Origin: Capitulum mitella
Taxonomy: Eukaryota; Arthropoda; Thecostraca; Pollicipedomorpha; Pollicipedidae
DNA: 64,000 bases
Assembly: GCA_030062745.1 (NCBI GenBank)
Contig: CP099840.1
Span: forward strand, 11,856,437 to 11,920,436
Reading direction: 5' to 3'
Part shown: positions 35,430-48,400 of the stretch, piece after piece
Layout of the letters: the number at the start of each line of letters is the position of its first letter
How positions within the stretch are numbered: position 1 is the stretch's first letter
Notes under the pieces: model-generated
The model's database searches: none
Seen by the model: the letters and a program-made list of their open reading frames with translations, nothing else
What the model was told of the DNA's origin: nothing
Made by a program: the position numbers and the translations under genes

Positions 35430-36400
35430 GACGGAATAAAGGCAGACCGCTCACCAGCCGACTCGTACGGCCACAAATCGCCCGACAAGTGACATTAAAT
35501 TCGGTCGCGGGTTGATACGAGTACAGTCTCTCCACGCCCATAAAGGGGATTCGGACAGTCTAAGGCCAGGCTAGTGCTTTATTCTGAATCGATTTAGTAA
35601 TTTAACAGCTTTGTACTGAATCGGAGTCGATTCCAAGGTTGGAGATCCGGGGATTTGGAGGGTCGGGAGGCCCCAATATCCAAGGTTTTAACTTTAGGCC
35701 TACGACAGTGACTAGAAAGAAACGGTCTGAAATTCTGTATGAGGACCTCCCCCCACGAATTTCCGGAAACCTTCAGCCATGGTCGATTCGTTTTGGAATT
35801 GGAATTGGAGCTGAATCAGAATCAGAGTAGAAACGCAACTTCCTACTATTCTGTTAGCAACGAATCATAACTGAATCGATTGCCTTTTTTTAAGTTACTA
35901 CAGAAATAATTGGTATTTTGTATAAGATACCAATTACATAAAGAACCCCAGCAATGCCGATGAGGTCGTGAATCAATTCACGCGAGGTACATCAAGCACC
36001 AGTCTGGCGGAACCTCTTCCGCTGTTCAACGGCCAAGGGCCCAGTTTTCGTCCACGCAAGCTGCGAGGCGGAGCGGGACGGCAGCTTTCCTTTTGCGTGC
36101 GGTCGCGTTCGGATGTTCGTTTCTGTCCACTTTTCGTAGTCGCCCACACTGAACACGGGTCCGTCCCCAGAGCAACCAGCGGCGGCGCTGCGGTGTGCTA
36201 AACAGCAAAAGCCTTTTGTTTTTTCCGCGCCTTGGCATTCCGCTGCGCGCAATATATGCCACACATGCCATTTCGTCTCAACGGGCCCGCTCCGGAAAAA
36301 TCCTTCTGAAAAGCGTCGAGGGCTCTGGTTTACAGGATGCTTCATGTACCGTTTTGGCGAACGTCGCGAAAGTGTTTGCAAACTCGTCATCTTCATCACT
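35430..36400. other. Spacer, no gene supported
   Basis: Mixed-composition sequence with a short polyA/T-rich part near 35880-35940. No exon, RNA or repeat array was identified. Confidence 0.3.
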
Positions 36401-36720
36401 GATCCTGCTGCCCGGTCAATGACCCTGGTCCAGTCACTGACCCGGCCGCCCACGCACTGACCGAGGTCACCCTACGGCGTGACGTGATCGCCGATCTGAA
36501 GCGCGCCGTTGAGCGGGTACTGGTGCAAAGCCGCCGTGGAGGCCGCCACAGCCGGGCGGCTCTGGGCGGGCCGGACGGCGCCGGCGGGCGAGGAGGCGGG
36601 GCCGGCGCCGTTTGGCTGCGTGGCCACAGGGGTGGCGTTCAACAACGAGGCGGCGGTGCTGGCCAGCGGGGCGGAGGCGGGGAGTGGCGGCGGCGGCGGC
36701 GGCGGCCGGCGTGACGAAGG
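36400..36720 (+). other. GC island with possible exon
   Basis: A short GC-rich patch whose plus strand reads VTLRRDVIADLKRAVERVLV, which looks like a helix of a ubiquitin-like fold (the SNRNP25 ATV.DLK.AI. motif is one comparison). The rest of the frame degenerates into Gly/Arg low complexity and no downstream exon was found. It may be one orphan exon or composition artefact. I do not assign a gene. Confidence 0.15.
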
Positions 36721-38012
36721 ACGCGGCTAGGATCGAGCCCGGCTGGATCGCCGCCTGGCTCACCAGACTGCACCGCGGCACACAAAGCGGTCACCGGTCA
36801 GGCCGCCGACTCGCAGCCAGAGCCACGCACCCACGATGCTGCCACACGGATAGCTGAAAAGCTGAGACTTTGCCGTTAAATTATGCCCTAAATGAAAGAA
36901 AAAAAACATGATGGGCTGGAGCGTTGGGCGATAACGACACCAAGAAAAAAAACAGGATGGTACTTTCAGGATGGTGGTTACCGTCGACGGCTATGGTGTC
37001 TCAGGCGTCTCACTAGACTCACTGGGATCTAACCGACTGTAATAGCTTACCATTCAACACAACTTGCATGAAACCAGATAAAACATCACACCAACAAAAC
37101 ACAGCCACTATCCCACCTAGCGCAGTGTCTCTAAACGACAGAACCATACACCTCCAGGTGCACAACCCTCCAGGGCAGAATAATAAGGGTGAATGCGATG
37201 AACTAAAAGATCTATCAAGGCACGGCCAGACGATGTGGCAACACCGTAACACACCGCGCGCATTTCACTATCCCAAGCCACAGCAAAATCAGCAGCTAGT
37301 TCCCCAACACTAAACAGCGTCCTGCCCTCTCCCCCTCCCCCCCAAAAGAGAAATGTTCGCACACAGCCTAACATAACACGATTTCAAAAAGCTACAAGTG
37401 CTGGCACTCACTACCGTCATATCACCTGAATCAGACCTCAGCAGCACCACACTCCAGGGACTCCAATACACCACCACAAAACACCATGCCACCATCGCAG
37501 ACGACGGGGCGCCCGGTGAGGTGGCGCGTGCGTCCTCCTCACCATTAAGCATGTCGTGCTGGAGCCCAACCGTGTCCATGGGCATTCACGGTCATACCGT
37601 GCAGCGTGCTGAGTGCTGCCAGTAGACAACGCAGGGACACCTGTAAAAGGGACACTGCTGCAGGGAAACCAGTAAGAGAGACTCCTGCAGGGCCACCGAT
37701 CACAGACACTCTGTAGCTGAGACACCGGTCCGAGGGCCGCTGGTTCACCCGAACAGCCGCTCCGACAGAGAGACGGGACGCCGCACGGTCCGAATCCGCG
37801 GCCGTCCCTCGCCGGGCCGGGACGGGATATCGGCTCGCCCGGTCCCGACCGGCGGCCAACTGGCAGCCGCCGCTCCCGGCCGAGGGCGAACGCTGGCCGG
37901 TCTGGCGACGTCCACTGACCGGGGCGCGCGCCCTGGGCGTCCAGCGCGGTCAAGTAGCGCTCGCTGGGGCTGGTCGTGTGATGTCCAGGCGGTGCCGCCG
38001 GCAGGGCACCCA

Positions 38013-38249
38013 TCAGAAGAACGGGTTCTTGAGGTCGAGCGTGACAGTGCTGGCGGCGGTCGTCCGCCCCAATTGCAACGTGATATTCGCGTCGCAACTC
38101 TGCTGTCGTAGCTGTCCGAGTGCAGCCGCAGAGTCCGAGACTGTACTGCACGTTCTCTCGCGCCAACCAGGGGCCACCATATACTGCCAACGGTGATCGC
38201 ATGGCCTCCATGGACATGCGCAGCCCCAGGGTGTGCAGCAATAACACAC
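38013..38249 (-). CDS. Possible C-terminal exon of an unknown gene
   Basis: The minus strand has an acceptor-like ACGTGCAG followed by an open frame containing SDSAAALGQLRQQSCDANIT and ending VTLDLKNPFF before TGA. The pattern looks like a real protein C terminus, but I know no matching family and found no upstream exon. The 281-codon minus ORF at 37438-38283 in another frame has no protein-like character. Confidence 0.22.
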   Translation of the reverse strand: MCYCCTPWGCACPWRPCDHRWQYMVAPGWRERTCSTVSDSAAALGQLRQQSCDANITLQLGRTTAASTVTLDLKNPFF

Positions 38250-39346
38250 ATGGCTCTAGCCAACTACCCGGTGCCCTCAACAAAACCTGCTCTTGACAGT
38301 AGTGTCATATCCTAACACCAATATGTTTACCAGCATCATATTTCTCAATGTCAGGCAGTATTTCATTTCCCATGAAACAATGGGTGTGATTACATCGTCT
38401 CACGTAACGTCTTGGATTTAGCGAAATTTGTGGTGAATGTTTTGTCACGGATGTGTGGTAGTTCATTCCGGGTTTCCTGGCTTACACTAAAAGATGTTGT
38501 AAGTATCTGAGCCTGAAACTGGAGCAAAATAGATGGTGTTTGAAACTGCCAGGGAGGGCGAACACTTCACGGTCGCCCATCAACAACTGCTCGTTGTCGT
38601 CAAAACTAATCAATAATCTTTTTGTCTTACTATATTATGCCTTTGATCAGATATTCACAAGCATGCATGCCCATCAAAATATCTGGAATCGTTCGATCAC
38701 CATACGAGTTTGAACATCTCACAACGACCGACAGTGACTTTGGGCACAGACACAAGGTCGGGACGCCCATGCTCACAAGGGGTCTCGCCCAGGGAAGTTC
38801 TTTTCATCTCGGCAAATCCCTTTTCAATGACAGGTCTCGATGTCCAAACCGGCGGTTGGGACTCGCGCTAGACTTCACGGGACTACCCAATGACGGCGCA
38901 GGCGTTCCGACCCCGGCCTTCTCCAGCGCCCGGACACCGCTGCACGGACCGGGAACAAGGGTCTCAGACCGGCAGCCACACGGACACCGTCGGCCGGGCA
39001 GGCAGAGCGAGTGCGAAGGACGCAGGACCGAGGGCCGGCCGCGGACAACAGTCAGAAGGTGAGCCACGGGCCCGGCGACCGGCCCGCACGCAGCAGAGCT
39101 CGCAGCAGACGACCGTACAAGAATAAATACGAAAGCACACGGAAACGGGGCGACGCTGGCCACTGGCCTGAGTGGCGCACGCAGTCCACAGAGCAAATAA
39201 AACGGCCTCTCCCGGGCCTCTGATACGGACAACAGCACCTCGGCACCGCGGCGCGACCAGCCGCATTTGTTCAATACGCTCCGGGTACACGGCGGCGGCA
39301 GCGGATTCCGGCTGGGTGTGGCGCTTTTCGACACCAGCGCCGGCGG

Positions 39347-39765
39347 GGCAAGGAGGGCGACAGCCTCACCCCAGGGTAAGGCGGGGACAGGGCGGGCGAC
39401 AGCCTCACCCCAGGGTACGGCGGGAGAGGTGGCGGCGGGGACAGGGTGGGCGACAGCCTCACCCCAGGGTACGGCGGGGACAGGGTGGGCGGCAGCCTCG
39501 CCCCAGAGTACGGCGGGAGAGGTGGCGGCGGGGACAGGGTGGGCGGCAGCCTCACCCCAGGGTACGGCGGGAGAGGTGGCGGCGGGGACAGGGTGGGCGG
39601 CAGCCTCGCCCCAGAGTACGGCGGGAGAGGTGGCGGCGGGGACAGGGTGGGCGGCAGCCTCACCCCAGGGTACGGCGGGAGAGGTGGCGGCGGGGACAGG
39701 GCGGGCGGCAGCCTCACCCCAGGGTACGGCGGGAGAGGTGGCGGCGGGGACAGGGCGGGCGGCAC
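39347..39765. repeat. 54-bp GC-rich minisatellite, frames open on both strands
   Basis: About eight units of GTGGCGGCGGGGACAGGGTG followed by GGCGGCAGCCTCACCCCAGGG-like and TACGGCGGGAGAG blocks. Some units lack the GAGGTGGCGGCG part and are shorter. Because 54 is a multiple of three, long ORFs appear on both strands (minus 38804-39955; plus 39172-39867, 39267-39884 and 39446-39922) encoding 18-residue repeats. No start or splice signal singles one out as a gene. Confidence 0.85.
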
Positions 39766-40509
39766 ACGGCCGAGCCGCTCCAGGGTCCGGCAGAGCAGGC
39801 GGCGGAGGACGATGCCGCCAAAAGACGGAACCCCGGCGCGGCGGACGTTCAAGGTTTGGAATGCTAGTCGCTGGGATCGGGTGACGGGGCAGGCCGGGCG
39901 CGACGCTGGCCGACGAACTTAAAGCGCCGCCGGGAGGAACTTCACGACAGGCCACCTACACGCGACAAACAGGCCCGTTACGGCCACTGCCTAACTCTAT
40001 CATTCCGACGCTCTATAATTAACTTACAAACGGCTCTCAGTCCAAACTATCAATGCAAAATAAATCGAACGGTACTGTGGAAATATCAGCTCATAACAAC
40101 CATCGTCCTCTGCGCCACCCTCTCTATTCGGGCGGCACCAGTCTTGGGCTCGAACAAGCAGCCAGGGCCGGCGGCCGCCCGCCACCACTGCACGAGGTAG
40201 CTGGTGGCTGGCGGCACGGCTGCATTAGCCCAGCACAGTCACGTGGCGCTTACGAGAGCAACGCCCACGTGATTCGGGTCTGCCAACTCCTCTCATCGCA
40301 CACGACAGCGCAAACGTCTAAAACGCACCACGCCGCTGACAATCCAACGACTACGCGCGAACCTACACAGGCTAATTACAAAAATCGGCGGCAGAAGACC
40401 GTATGATTCGGTCTGGGTGACGCGTCGTCCAGCACAGTCCGCGGACGACGTCTCTCGGCCATCATGTATACTCAAAGTTCCGACGCCGGCCGCGTGGCGT
40501 CGCCCTCGG

Positions 40510-42306
40510 TCAGTCGTTCAGCATGAACACAAAGGACATTGGGAACATGCCGCGCCTGTGCGGCTGAGACTCGATGCAGCCCTCCATCCAATCTTCGTCG
40601 TCCGTACTCTCAGCCAAAATCACGATAATCTGCAAAACAGGACAACCACCACCTTAGCAAAACGTTCGTCTCCTGTAACACAAAACGTCTCATGAACACC
40701 ACTTCTGGACGATTTATCTTGTCGCAAACTGCAACGGCCAATTCGAAACTAAAAAGGCAGCATATGCAAATCTTCCAGAACCAAAATAAGCCTGCAAGAC
40801 CATCCGAACACGAGCCCATCCTACAGCCGCTGTTTACTCCGCCAGCCGCTACGCCCGGACGTCCAGCCGCCGCCGGTACCTGGCGTGGAGACACCCACCA
40901 TCTCTCCCCGCAGGCGCAGGACGCCCTCTGACACCCACCTCGCCCTCGGAGAAGGTCAGCTCGTCGTCGTTGTCGGCCTCGCAGTCGTAGAGGGCCTGGC
41001 AGCGGCGTGGCCGGTACGACTCGGTGCGCTGAGAACGAAGCATGGGCCCGTCAGAAGGCCGAACCGGCACGCCTATCGAGATATACCTTTTCAACGAGCG
41101 CTCACGGATGCACTGAGGGACGCTCGGGCACGTATATACGAACGCAAGACAGCCATGTAAATATCACGTTATCCACTCCATTCCCGAGCTGCAAGAACGT
41201 CAAGTCACAGCCCAATGAAGAGCATCGCTTGCAACCGCTGTCATCATTACTGGGGGCATTTACGCACTAGCAGCTGCGCAGAGTCCCGGGTGTTACTCGG
41301 TCGTGTTCGGACCGTACTCGGGCTGTACTCGGACCGTGGTCGGGCTGTGCTTTGTCGGTGCTCAGGACGTGCTCCAGTCGTACTCCGGCGGTACTCGAAT
41401 TGTGATTTGGCCGTGCTCTGCCGTGCTCCGGCCGTGCTGCGGGCGTGGTCAGACCGTGCTCGGGCGTACCTGCCGCGGCGGTCGGCCGTGGTGTTCGGCC
41501 GCGTCGGAGACGACGCTGGAGAGGCTCTCGGTGGAGCGGCCGTTGGCCAGCCGGAGCGGGCCAGGCCCGGAACCCGGGCCGCCAGACGGAGCCGGCGGCG
41601 GCGGCGCGCGCGGCCGCTGGAGCCCGCCTATCGGCCGCGGCGCCACTACTGGCAGACCAAGACCAGGTCAGGGGGGGGGGGGGGCACACGCGCCAGAGAA
41701 AAGGCACCACTGCAAACAAGAGCAGGCCACCATACGCTAGGGGCAGAGTCGAGGCATATGCAGTCTAGGCAGTCTAAGCTGTCCGAATCTACGAGGAGCT
41801 GGTGAATGGTGATGGTTGCTGCGCGCTCCAGTCCGAACAAAGTTTCCAACGACGAAGATCAAAAGGGAAAGCAGCCACTCAGGCCGGACAACAATCCGTC
41901 CGCCGCTGACCGCGGCACCGGCCAGTATGAACCAATCACGGCGCCAGCTGACCGGGCCTGGCCGACCTGTGCCGGGCCGTCAGCTGACCTGGTCGGGGCC
42001 GTTTGGAGTGGGTGGGCCGGCGGCCGGCGTCCGGCCGACGCATCAGGCTCGGGCTGGAGCGCAGACTGTCCGTCGATGACCGGATCTGCCGACACGGAAC
42101 GGCCGGTCAGCGGCCGCAGAACGGCCGACACCGAGCGACCGGCGTTACGCTAATGTTTAACACGTGGACACTACGTCTGAAAAGCATAACAGGGATGGGG
42201 ATCAAAACGCTGGTAGGAAATATGTTACTCAATTACACAGTGCAATGCAGGGGCCCTCTGGGATGGATATATATATAAATGAAAGGAACGTGGATGAAAA
42301 CGCTTG

Positions 42307-42352
<46 letters not shown>

Positions 42353-42390
42353 TATCCGCGTTTTCTTATATATATATCATATTTTCTTAC

Positions 42391-42421
<31 letters not shown>

Positions 42422-45400
42422 TTCCTTATCAGCATTTTCTTATATATATGTTATCCTATATATATAGAGGCGCCAAAGCAGCATCAGGAACCCTTGTAAC
42501 ATTACTCTTATACACGATAAGACATGGAAAAATGGTGATGAGACTATCTCTGGCAATCACAATTTTTGGGAGTCTCCACCAGTGGCATCGGCCCGTGGCG
42601 ACGCTGCTCATATCTGGTACTTTGTTATTCGTCCCTACGTGTTCCACAAAGAATGAACTATGATCCCGTTCTGCATGCGGGGCATCGTGGGCACTTTTGC
42701 TGGACACACAAGCAGCCATATAGAGGGGACCCGCGTATTCCGATATGTTTTGTTATCACGCGCTGTTACACCAAGCATCGGTGGTTCAGTGGTAGAATGC
42801 TCGCCTGCCACGCGGGCGGCCCGGGTTCGATTCCCGGCCGATGCAATTTTGGCTTTTTGACCAAAGATGTGCACGGTTTTCAAATACCTTGTAGTTGTTC
42901 CAGATTGACCAGAGATGTGCATGGTTTTCAAACACCTTGTAGTTGTTCCAGACAAGCACAGACATAAACAGACATTTGAAATATTTGCCACAGTGAAGGA
43001 TGTAGCCAAAGATGGCCGGGTCTTTATGGGAGTCCATAGAAGTCTCTTGTATTTGTTATGGCTTACCTAGTCTTCCGCACCAGCAGAATTTATGTAGCTG
43101 ATATTCAGCCGAAGAGAACTGCGCACATGCGCTCCAACCAAAGCCGATGAAATCTCTCTTTCTTCGCTTTCCGTCTGCTTTTGTCTCACATGGCCTGAAC
43201 CGTCTCACTTGAGGAGTGGGTCCTTCATTGCCCTCAGACACCACCCTAAGGTCCCTGCTTCGAAATGCTAGAAATGTGTTTGCACATAGCCTCCTGCTAA
43301 TAATCCAAATGTGTTTTTTTAGTGGTTCGCAATACATCCTGTAGGAACATCGACAACCCACCTACTTCTTCGTAGATCACTTCATCAGACGTCTTCTTAA
43401 GCAACTCTGGCATACGAGGCATTATGCCGTAACCCTTCCGGCTTAAGCACAAAACTTAAGATGTCCATCAACAGAAGATCCTTGGCACCTTCACGCATGC
43501 TTCATGCATCACTCACACTCCAGGAAAGCTTGCCACTGGTCCACAATGAATAATGGAGAAGTGACCCAAAATTCATTTTGCGTCATGGTGTCAGAGCAGA
43601 AAAAGCCAGTAAAAAGACCATGAGAGTGGAAAATAAAGAGCCTTAAATAGTTTAAAGAATTGTTCCTTGAAGGCGTAAACAAACTGCGTCCGACACATGT
43701 GAACATATCTGTCCAAAATCGTGGTGAAATACGATCAGGACATATTATTAACCATTGCAAATATCATCTTACATATAACAGAAGCACAAATTGTTTAACA
43801 AAGTTAGGTATCTTACCGTTATAGTTCAGAATAGCTATAGGCATACCGTAACAGTACTTACAGGTGTGGTATTAACAATTTACATGCCAAAGCACATGTT
43901 CAGTTTCATCACCAGACAGGTGAGCCGTGGGTGGCATAAATATTACCTAAAACAAAATATCAGTAAGAAGCCATGGTTAATATGTTTGCTGAGGAAGCGC
44001 ACATATGTGTATAAAATACTACGACTAGCCTCAGCCCAAGCAATCCATCCTACCTGTCATCTGCTTACCCACAAGTGTATGGTGACTGACTGTACTTAAA
44101 AGATCTTGGGGTCATAACCAGTGTCTCAGTTTGCAGGGTCTTGGTGAAATACCCCCTCCAACAAAGCCCAACAGCACTACTCCAACCGCCATGAAACCGC
44201 CACTTACACCATACGCTTGACCACACGCACCACCGTCTGCCTTCCAAGCTCATGAACCGGCATTTGTCGCCAGAGTACTAGACACAGGGTAGAACAAAGT
44301 TTAGTCGTAATATTTTGGTATAATACTAGAAATGCACCAAATCGCCTCCTTGCTGGTACAATTCATAGGGTGTGTTCTTTACGCCAGGGCTTAGACGTAA
44401 AATTCCCGGAATTCCTGTCGCCGCCAGAAGCGTTCTTTAACCCCACTATGCCACGTCAACTAAGCGTTAGTAGCGCCTCGCATTGAGAAGATCCTATGCG
44501 GACAAGTTCTTTTGCCATCTTCATTTTGCCATGCATTTCGCTCCTGCTCGTGCTTAACTGAGGTGCCTGACTCGTAGCGACGCGTTGTTAAAAGAAACAG
44601 TGACTGAATTTCCAAGAACTTTTTGGAAGGTAATGCACAAAACATCAAAGCTAACTAGATGTCACAGTTTGAGAAACAGCCGTTTCTGTACGAAGACAGT
44701 GTCGCATAAGGGTGGTTTGCTACTATTGCATGCTATCTTTGGATGACATGTATTTATTTCATTTCAACCTGAGAAATATTTCTTCTTTTAAGGTGCGCTT
44801 ACACTGAATTTGAATGATTTATTATGAGTCATGTTTTAATGGACTTTAAATTAGGTCCCAGGCATTCCACCCGTCTTCAATCATTGAGATGTTGACTTGT
44901 CCATTTCTTTGTAGTTAACTTGTTATTTATGTATATTTATATGAAGCTGCAGCCTAGAGTCAGTGAATTCCAATAAGACTGCTACTTTTGTGTTCACGCA
45001 GTTAAGTCTGTGCATTTTCACCCACACATCGCACTGTGATGGAATTGCAGTTGTCCTGTGCATCTAGATAATGTTCTCACACGTGTTGCTTCATTATTAC
45101 TTGCAGACACATTTAGTTTGTGTAATTTATTGGATGTGGTGTTCTCAGATCTCTGACATGGACCCCGAGGATCTCTCAGTCCTGGCCTTGCTCAGCGATA
45201 AAAGCTCATCAGGTGATGAAGCTGATAATGTTGTTGATGAGCTCATGATGCACGCTGCAGAGGAAAGGTAAATGTGCTTGGCTATGTGAATAGTTGAGTC
45301 AAATGTTCATGACTTCAATGAAGATTCCGAAAATCTTGAGAAGTGAAATGTGCATTGGAAACACTTTCACCAACATTTATGATATTTAGGGAAAGGATTT

Positions 45401-48400
45401 CATTGCGACCTTACGCTTCCCGTGTGAGATCAAAATGCATACTCAAGTGTGAGTGGAAATGCTGGAAGTATTCATTTGTCCCACTGGAAGAATAATGAAT
45501 ATACATTTCATTCATGTTTCACCCTGCTGTTTTCAGGACTCAGCATGTCCGTATGGGTAATTACGTGGAAGGAACTGTGGCTGCCTACTCACTGGATGAC
45601 TTTCCTTGCGTTCGCTGAAGCCCGAATGACAAAGAATCTTCGTGACCTCACGTCCAGTCGGACTCACAATTGGTCAGTTCTGGGGCGACCAAACCGTGAC
45701 CAGTTGTGGGTCCGACTGGACGTGACGCCATGAAGATTCTTTGTCGTCTGGGCTTCAGCGAACGCATCCACTGCCTCACACTTCCGAATGTCACGTGGCA
45801 AGACAGAAGAGGTTACAGCAATGTTAGGTGACAAAGTGGCTGCCAATTCATCTATTCCACCACACCATCAAGTGCTGATGAGCATCTGACTGCTGGCTAA
45901 TCAGCAGTCTCTTTTAGGGCTGTGGCTGACCGTTTCAATGTAACGAGGTGCTGTACTTGGCAGCTCTTCATGAGCTTTTGTAGTGCCTGTGTTGAGAGGG
46001 CAAATGGCAAATCATTTCATGGCCACAAAACCTGCATGTTGTCAAAGTTGGCTTCAAAAACATGGCCGGGTTCCCTGGTGTCGTGGGCTGTGTGGATGGT
46101 ATGCATGAGCCCATCCAACTGCCGACTCAAAATGGCCACCAGTACATCAACAGGAAAGGTTTTCCATCACTGATACTGATGGCCGCATGTGACCAAATCA
46201 TGAAATTCACCTGGGTTAATGCTGGTTGGACTGGTTCAGTTCATGATGCACGTGTGTGGAGGAATAAGTTTGTACCCCTTCTGCGAGGCAGGAATGGAGA
46301 GCGCCTTGTAGGGGATGACCAAATTTTGGGGGATGCAGCTTTACCGTTAAAGTCGTTCATGATAGTTCCCTTCAAAGATTATGGTCATTTGAACATGCAA
46401 AAGATCAATTTTAACAAAAGGCTATCGTCAACTACAAAGACAACACAGCGAGCTTTTGGGCTTCTGAAAGGAAAGTTCCGTCACCTGAAGCAGCTAGACA
46501 TGACACGAGCTGATCTGATCCCAAATGTCATTGTTGCTGCTAGTGTTCTGCACAATGTAGTGCTGAATGACGACAGAGGAGAATCCTGTATGACTATGGT
46601 GGCCAGGACGTGCTTCGGCAAGGTGAGGGAGATGACTGGGGGGATTGTGGGGGCGATGGTAGTGTAAAAAGAGACGATCTGGTGGCCTTTCTCTGGGCAC
46701 AGAGATAGTAAGGCTGTGCATGAATGTTGCAGAGCTGACTGCACTCACAGTACAGTTCTGCATTCATGCATAGCTTCCTGCTGTGTTACATTAGGTTACA
46801 GACGTGACTGTGTGATGACCTTGTCTGTTGCTTACTGTGTGCCCAGAGATGCTTGTTAAGCGAATGAATTTGTGTGTTTTACATAAAGGCATGACAACAA
46901 AGCTAAAAATATATTATGAAATGAACCCAGATACACTCTTTGGAACGCTGGAAAGAAACTGAGCTGGCCTAATTCTGGAAACTGTGCAGATGTAGCAACT
47001 GAGGAATCCGTATTAATGTATTTGCATTTGGACAGTGTGCCAAAGGAGGGTAAGCTAGCAGTACATGCCAGGTCTCCCAGGCAGAGATTTCATATTCTGG
47101 CTCTGTATTCAGTTTTGGCTGATCATACATCAAGGAAGCTGTACCCTTAGTGCAGTAGCTAAATCTCCAGAATTACTTTCCTTGCAAAGAAGACCACTTC
47201 TCGAGCAAGTGCCTAGAAATGCCCTTCCAACAGAAAATGACGGAAAAAATTGGCCTCACCCACCAAATTCTTTCATCATGAAATACAACGTCTATTCTCC
47301 ATTTTTCACACCTTCAACACATTCCCCGTAAAATGGACATGACGACAACAGGCACTGTGAATATCTTCCATTCCATGGCCTGATATGGTATCTGATAACA
47401 TCTATCTGATGACAAGATATCTGATAATAAGATACCTGATAATATCTTCCATTCAATGACCATGGATAAATGCATTTTCTTGATTTAACACTCCCTGACT
47501 AGCGAGAGTCAAGGTCAGCTTATGTGCAGCTGATGATGAGATAACACTAGAGAAATGAAAGTGATGTTACAGGGGAGGTCAAAGAGATACCCATCATCTC
47601 ACAACCTGTTTGCGCTGCAGTACCAGCTACTTCAGGAGTTCAAGCTTCTGGTTAGCAATGTGCAGTTTTTTCTGCTCTGTACCTTTTCCTGTCTTCTACA
47701 TCTTCCAGCCATTTCTCCATCATTGGAGTAGACCTGGTTTGCTCCATTCTTCTTCTTTCCCTTGGCTGGATGCATGATGGCAGTGCTGATTTCTGCATGA
47801 CAGCTATCATTTTCTCATCAGCAATTTGACAGTCACTTAAGGCTGAGCTACATGAATGGTCCATACATGTAGCCTTTGGCGGTTCTCAGCAGAGAGGATT
47901 TGTGGACAAACTAGTTACAGGCCTTACGTTTGGGTCTTTTCCCCAGAACTTTGTCCGCCTCCTCAAACCATTCCCAGTGGATGGTGTCTGAGCCACTTCT
48001 ACCCTTCCTGTCTTTCTTTTCTTTGTATTTTGTGATCAAACGGTACCATTTTTTCTCAAATATTCCCAGCCTGGCACAGCGTATCCTTCCTGGGCGAATG
48101 CATTTCTCACATTCCCCCACTGCTTTTGCTTGTGTTGTTTTGATGAGGCTGGCATGTTAACTTTGCTTCACAGCATGCATGTATTAGCAGCCTGATGGTG
48201 AATTCCGGCACAATGTTTTCCCCAGTGTTTTCATGGCCTGTTTGGTAAATATGGCCTGATGGTATTTTGGGGCCAGTACGGTTGGGGCAGTTCTCAGCTT
48301 CTGACAGGCTACCAAAAGGCCCATTGCGACCGTGACAGAGGTACGCAAGCCTGCAAAAGCAAATTAAAATATTTAGGACAGCCAAACAGTGGCATCATTT

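Noticed and set aside
37438-38283. 281-codon minus ORF
   Set aside because: It spans low-complexity and repeat-like DNA, its translation has no motif, and another frame of the same strand (38013-38249) looks more like a real C-terminal exon.
38804-39955. 383-codon minus ORF and overlapping plus ORFs
   Set aside because: They are produced by a 54-bp tandem repeat lacking stops on both strands. No splice or start evidence favours any of them as a gene.
42164-42499. Tyr/Ile repeat ORFs
   Set aside because: Direct translation of (AT)n microsatellites. The same applies at 30076-30408.
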